Positions 33,729 through 37,236 of a stretch of DNA of 37,236 nucleotides are shown here, piece by piece (within the stretch, counting starts at the first letter, position 1; every line of letters begins with the position of its first letter). Below the pieces are notes generated by a model. It had not been told where the DNA came from, searched no databases, and worked only from the letters and a program-made list of their open reading frames with translations. The translations under genes were made by a program, and so were the position numbers. This DNA is from Bacteroidales bacterium. Its GTDB lineage: Bacteria > Bacteroidota > Bacteroidia > Bacteroidales > Bacteroidaceae. Location of the stretch: the NCBI GenBank assembly GCA_004555055.1, contig SFJN01000015.1, positions 1 to 37,236 of the forward strand, in the 5' to 3' direction.

Positions 33729-35747
33729 ATGAACATCCTACGATATCTTTCCGGCACCATCCTCGGAATGATGGTGCTGGCATGCCTGAACATATGCTGG
33801 AGCTGTTCCGAAGACAAGGAAGAGGTGCTCCCGCCTGCCATCGAACTGACCACCCAGGGCGTGGAGATGAAGGCCCTCGGCGGCGATGCCTCCGTACTGG
33901 TGAATGTGGCCAACGCTGTGGAAGGTGTGGAACTGAAAGCCGAATGCTCCACCACATGGGTGACCGACCTCAGTGTCGCCGACAACAAAGTGTCGTTCAG
34001 CGTACTGCCGAATACCGCCAACGAGGACCGCGAAACCACCATCACCCTGTCGTACACCGGTGCTGAAAGCAAGACGCTCAAGGTGACGCAGAAGGGCATG
34101 GGCAACCTGTTCGACCTGCAGGCTGCCGCAAAGGACGAAAGCACTGTGGTGGCTACCGTCAAACCGGAAGACAACGACATGAAATACCTCGTCATGATTC
34201 TCCCGCAGACCGAAGCCGACGCCTACAATACGGACGAGGAAATGTATCAGGACGACATCACCTACCTCAAGTACCAGGCCAGCAAACTGCAGATCACCCT
34301 TGAGCGCATCATCGAAATCAACCAGCGCCAGGGTGAGGTGAACCTTGAATTCTCCGGACTTTCCGCCATGACCGCCTACTGCATCTACTGCTACGGCATC
34401 TCCACCACCGGCGAACGCCTCACCCCCATCACCAAGGTGAGTGTTACCACTGCCGTACCTGCCGGGCTGGACTGCGATTTCGACATCAGCTACGACATCA
34501 ACGGTGTGGAAGTGACCATGAACGTCACACCCTCGAACGACGAGACACGCTACTACTTCAACATGCTCCAGGCCGACCTCAGCGACGAAGAGGTGATGTC
34601 GAAGGTGATGGACTACCTCGGACAGGTTATCTATCTCTACGAACAGAACGGCTACACCCGGGCACAGGCCATCGAGGCCATCACCTTCAGCGGTCCGCAA
34701 TCCTACACCTTCAACATCCTCGAGGAGGACACCGAATACAAGGGATTCGCCTTTGCCATGAGCCCCAGCGCCGTAACGGGGCCGATGACGACGAAGAACG
34801 TCAAGACCGGCAGCGTCGCCATGTCCGACAACCAGATTGACATCGAGGTTTACGACGTTCAGCCCAGACAGGTGAGGGTACGCTGCACGCCCTCGAACAA
34901 CGACCCCTATGTAGTGTCATATGCCCCCTTCGACTATTACGGAGAACTTTCTGACGAAGAGGTGCTGCCCTACCTTGCCAACTATTTCAAGACCGGACAG
35001 GTAGAGCCCGTCAGCGGAGTCTACGACAGCGAACTCACGCAGCTCTCACCGAACACGAAATACGAAATGCTCGTAGTGGGAGTCAACGGTGTGTCACCCT
35101 CCACGAAACTCTTCCGCAAGGTGTTCACCACACCCGCCGAAGAGCAGGTCGACCTCCATCTGAAGGTTGAGGCTCCGAAGTACTATTCGGCTTCCGATGC
35201 CGCCAAGGTCTACCCGCAGGTGTTCGGACCCTATACGCAATATGCCATCGTTCCCGTCCACGTCACCGCCGACCCTGGTGCCGAAGTCTTCTACAACATC
35301 TACCAGGGCGACTTCAGCAGCGAGGAGAGCGCCAGCGACGACGTCATCATCAGCAACCTCACAGGTGCGTTCACTGCCGAACGTACCGACTTCTTCGCCG
35401 ACTACGACACCGACCTCACACTCCTTGCTACAGCCCGCGACCAAAAGGGTAACTTCACCAAGTGCTATCGCCGGCATATGGTTCTCACCCGCGACGGCGT
35501 GTCGCCGATTGAGGAATACGACTTCCCCGGCATCGAACAGCAGTCGCAGGCCAAGGCTCCCTCTGCTGCCAGCAAGGCCAAAGCCCTGCGCCAGCATGCT
35601 GCTCCCACGCAGGCAGTTCCCATGCCGCAGACGCTGAAGAAGGCTGCACGCCGGCAGGCCTCCGTTGCCGACACAAAGCGCGACGCCTGCAAGGGTCCAT
35701 TCGCCAAGAACATCATGCGGCGCCAGTTGCCCGACCTCAAACATTGA
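33729..35747 (+). CDS. Surface lipoprotein, BACON-like domain, basic C-terminal tail
   Basis: 672 residues. The signal offers two lipid sites: VLAC at Cys19 or Cys26, which is followed by the acidic SEDKEE. Residues about 38-120 resemble a BACON domain (AECSTTWVTDLSVADNKVSF and TTITLSYTGAESKTLKVTQKG), known for binding carbohydrate or mucin in Bacteroidetes. Three or four fibronectin-like blocks follow (to about 590). The last 65 residues (about 608-672) are rich in Lys, Arg, Ala and Gln and look unlike the rest. No enzymatic residues are visible. It lies between two other surface lipoproteins, 33 bp after the first. Confidence 0.75.
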   Translation: MNILRYLSGTILGMMVLACLNICWSCSEDKEEVLPPAIELTTQGVEMKALGGDASVLVNVANAVEGVELKAECSTTWVTDLSVADNKVSFSVLPNTANEDRETTITLSYTGAESKTLKVTQKGMGNLFDLQAAAKDESTVVATVKPEDNDMKYLVMILPQTEADAYNTDEEMYQDDITYLKYQASKLQITLERIIEINQRQGEVNLEFSGLSAMTAYCIYCYGISTTGERLTPITKVSVTTAVPAGLDCDFDISYDINGVEVTMNVTPSNDETRYYFNMLQADLSDEEVMSKVMDYLGQVIYLYEQNGYTRAQAIEAITFSGPQSYTFNILEEDTEYKGFAFAMSPSAVTGPMTTKNVKTGSVAMSDNQIDIEVYDVQPRQVRVRCTPSNNDPYVVSYAPFDYYGELSDEEVLPYLANYFKTGQVEPVSGVYDSELTQLSPNTKYEMLVVGVNGVSPSTKLFRKVFTTPAEEQVDLHLKVEAPKYYSASDAAKVYPQVFGPYTQYAIVPVHVTADPGAEVFYNIYQGDFSSEESASDDVIISNLTGAFTAERTDFFADYDTDLTLLATARDQKGNFTKCYRRHMVLTRDGVSPIEEYDFPGIEQQSQAKAPSAASKAKALRQHAAPTQAVPMPQTLKKAARRQASVADTKRDACKGPFAKNIMRRQLPDLKH

Positions 35748-35776
35748 TAAGAGGGGACTAAAAACCTGATATTTAC

Positions 35777-35832
35777 ACGGGTTCCGATTTGCCCGAGGAA
35801 CATCTCCGGTGCAGACGGAACCCGTATACTTT
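35777..35832 (+). terminator. Hairpin before the Omp28-like gene
   Basis: ACGGGTTCCG (35777-35786) pairs with CGGAACCCGT (35816-35825), with some inner pairing, followed by ATACTTTTTG. It could end the two-lipoprotein transcript or attenuate reading into the third gene. Confidence 0.7.
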
Positions 35833-35882
35833 TTGACATTGGCCCCTAACACTCACCTACACCCATTTTCCATCTTCTATTC

Positions 35883-36995
35883 ATGAAACACTTTCTCCTA
35901 TTCATCCATACCCTCCTGCTCCTCGCGGCAGGACTCCTCTGCGGAGCCTGCGGCAGCGACGACGATGGCACGCAGGAAGATGCCACAAAGGCCGTAGCAC
36001 TGCTTACCGTGACGCCACAGGAAATCCTCGCCAACGGCAAGGACACAGCATGGATCAGCGTGACCTTCAAAGGCGAAGACGTCACCGACAAGGCTACCAT
36101 CTTCGTCGACGGAAAACAGTATTCCAAGAAAGGCTTTGCCACCCTCAAGGCGGGCACCTACGAAATCCATGCGGTCTACCAGTTGCAGGTGACTGACAAA
36201 TGCATCGTAACCGCAGTAACCGACCCCAACGCCGACACCCGCTATACCGACTTCCGCCGACGGATTCTGGCGGTACAATATACCGGCACCTGGTGCGGAT
36301 ACTGCCCCAGGGTATCGCTCGCCATCAAGTATTTCAAAGAGAACTACAGCACGGCCGATGATGTGGTGTTTGCCGCCGCACACTATGGCGACAACATGCA
36401 GACGAGCTTTGCCAGTGTGCTCCGCGACTACCAGCACATCGAAGGCTATCCCACCCTCCTGCTCAATCTGAACAACAATGCCGACGTCAATCAAGCCCAG
36501 GCCAACAAGACGGGAGCGGAATACATTGAAGTCGCACGTGCCAATGCCATGAAGACCGAGGCTCGTTCGAACATCCGCACCGAAGTTTCGGAGCCCGATG
36601 CTGAGGGCAACATCACCGTCACCGCCGAAGTGAAGGTGAACGCCAACGGCAGATACCGCGTGGCAGCATGGCTCCTTGAGGACAATTTCAAGGAGGGTCA
36701 GAACGACTATCTCCAATACAACGACCCGGCCATCCACACCCATCACAATGTCGTCTGCACATCTTCCGCTCCGGAATCCGCCATCGGTGAACCGCTGGAA
36801 GAGGGCGAACAGCTCGAGGCCGAGCATGCCTACCCCGTCGTCTACACCTTCAACCCTGCCACACAGTGTGTAGGCAAGCCCGAAAACTGCCGCGTCATCA
36901 TCGTCGTCACACGTGCCAGCGGTTCCACATTCTACGTCGACAACGTCAGGGAATGCCCCATCGGAGGCACCGTCAACTACGAATACAACGACTGA
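35883..36995 (+). CDS. Omp28-like surface lipoprotein with CxxC thioredoxin motif
   Basis: 370 residues. Lipoprotein signal with Cys23 and an acidic tail SDDDGTQED right after it, a classic surface export signal. Residues about 125-200 resemble a thioredoxin fold: ILAVQYTGTWCGYCPR with Cys138 and Cys141, then AAAHYGDNMQ and a likely cis-Pro in HIEGYPTLLL. The rest matches the Omp28-type plan (beta-rich C-terminal part with VRIIVVTRASGSTFYVDN-like end). The role may be redox or structural; the substrate is unknown. A promoter between the terminator at 35777 and the start is not obvious. Confidence 0.8.
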   Translation: MKHFLLFIHTLLLLAAGLLCGACGSDDDGTQEDATKAVALLTVTPQEILANGKDTAWISVTFKGEDVTDKATIFVDGKQYSKKGFATLKAGTYEIHAVYQLQVTDKCIVTAVTDPNADTRYTDFRRRILAVQYTGTWCGYCPRVSLAIKYFKENYSTADDVVFAAAHYGDNMQTSFASVLRDYQHIEGYPTLLLNLNNNADVNQAQANKTGAEYIEVARANAMKTEARSNIRTEVSEPDAEGNITVTAEVKVNANGRYRVAAWLLEDNFKEGQNDYLQYNDPAIHTHHNVVCTSSAPESAIGEPLEEGEQLEAEHAYPVVYTFNPATQCVGKPENCRVIIVVTRASGSTFYVDNVRECPIGGTVNYEYND

Positions 36996-37000
36996 ACGCA

Positions 37001-37042
37001 TGTCCGGGACTGGATTTCCACGAAGATTTCCTGTCCCGGACA
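37001..37042. terminator. Hairpin after the Omp28-like gene
   Basis: TGTCCGGGAC (37001-37010) and GTCCCGGACA (37033-37042) form a perfect 10-bp stem with a 22-nt loop. There is no T run on the plus strand, so termination is only likely. Confidence 0.55.
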
Positions 37043-37122
37043 AAGCACTAAGACAAATGCCTGCCCGCCATTAACTTGAAATAAGAAAACTTGACACATT
37101 TTGAGGTCTAAAAAGAAAGACA

Positions 37123-37236
37123 ATGAAAAGATCATCAAAACGAACAGATCGTGTCAAGTATGTTGACCCTATTACAGGGCTTACAGAGTATCGGTATGTG
37201 GAAAAGGTGACATACCGTTATGAAGATGAAGAGAAA
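37123..37236 (+). CDS. Unknown protein, 3' end beyond the window
   Basis: 38 codons are open from the ATG at 37123 to the window end (MKRSSKRTDRVKYVDPITGL...). The sequence is basic and rich in Tyr, Lys and Glu. Its base composition is clearly richer in A and T than the genes upstream, and it starts after a gap. I do not recognise it. It may be the beginning of a transposase or other mobile gene, but nothing in the visible part proves that. Confidence 0.4.
   Translation, partial: MKRSSKRTDRVKYVDPITGLTEYRYVEKVTYRYEDEEK

Noticed and set aside
1..37236. tRNA, rRNA or CRISPR arrays
   Set aside because: I looked in the intergenic regions and found no cloverleaf, conserved rRNA or regularly spaced repeat-spacer pattern; the 74-bp tandem units have no spacers.

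Overview
The window looks like chromosomal DNA of a host-associated member of the Bacteroidales, most likely Prevotellaceae. The signs are repeated Bacteroides-type promoters (TAnnTTTG at -7, often with a TTTG-like -33 box 19-20 bp upstream), a PorT-like type IX secretion (T9SS) protein, a secreted protein with a T9SS-like C-terminus, lipoproteins with an acidic export signal after the lipid cysteine, a DUF5606 protein and a two-ORF insertion sequence common in this phylum. Species cannot be fixed from the sequence.

Layout. (1) 1-3649: 3' part of a PorT-like gene, a putative outer-membrane barrel protein, a surface-type lipoprotein and an alpha/beta hydrolase. (2) 3972-6206, minus: a 7TM-HD (PgpH-type) cyclic-di-AMP phosphodiesterase candidate. 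(3) 6565-9646, plus: OmpH/Skp-like chaperone, glutamate racemase MurI, then CysC and CysD of sulfate activation; no cysN follows. (4) 9948-11445, minus: a DUF5606 protein and a ferredoxin-nitroreductase fusion. (5) 11764-13343: an insertion sequence with 25-bp terminal inverted repeats, a transposase split over two frames and a duplicated right end. (6) 13498-20526: a 2342-residue secreted enzyme with a LacZ-type GH2 beta-galactosidase, a GH123/DUF4091-like module with an Asp-Glu dyad, four Big_2 domains and a C-terminal dockerin-like pair of calcium loops. (7) 20708-28854 and beyond: a histidine kinase and short REC-Fis response regulator (minus) opposite a TolC / HlyD / FtsX-permease / ATPase / FtsX-permease export operon (plus); the last permease gene is broken by one missing G. 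Two copies of a palindromic site lie upstream of tolC. (8) 31353-36995: a T9SS-like secreted protein (minus) and three lipoproteins (plus), the last an Omp28-like protein with a CxxC thioredoxin-type motif. (9) The window ends in the start of an unknown ORF.

How they fit. The kinase/regulator pair probably controls the adjacent efflux system. The giant glycosidase could remove terminal beta-galactose and then exposed beta-GalNAc from host glycans. The surface lipoproteins and T9SS parts match a cell-surface, glycan-feeding lifestyle. The most unusual items are the GH2-GH123-dockerin fusion, the regulator with a Fis-type DNA-binding end but no AAA+ domain, the twin palindromes, the permease frameshift at a G tract and several unexplained intergenic repeats. 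All family assignments are from reading the protein sequences; no database search was run.
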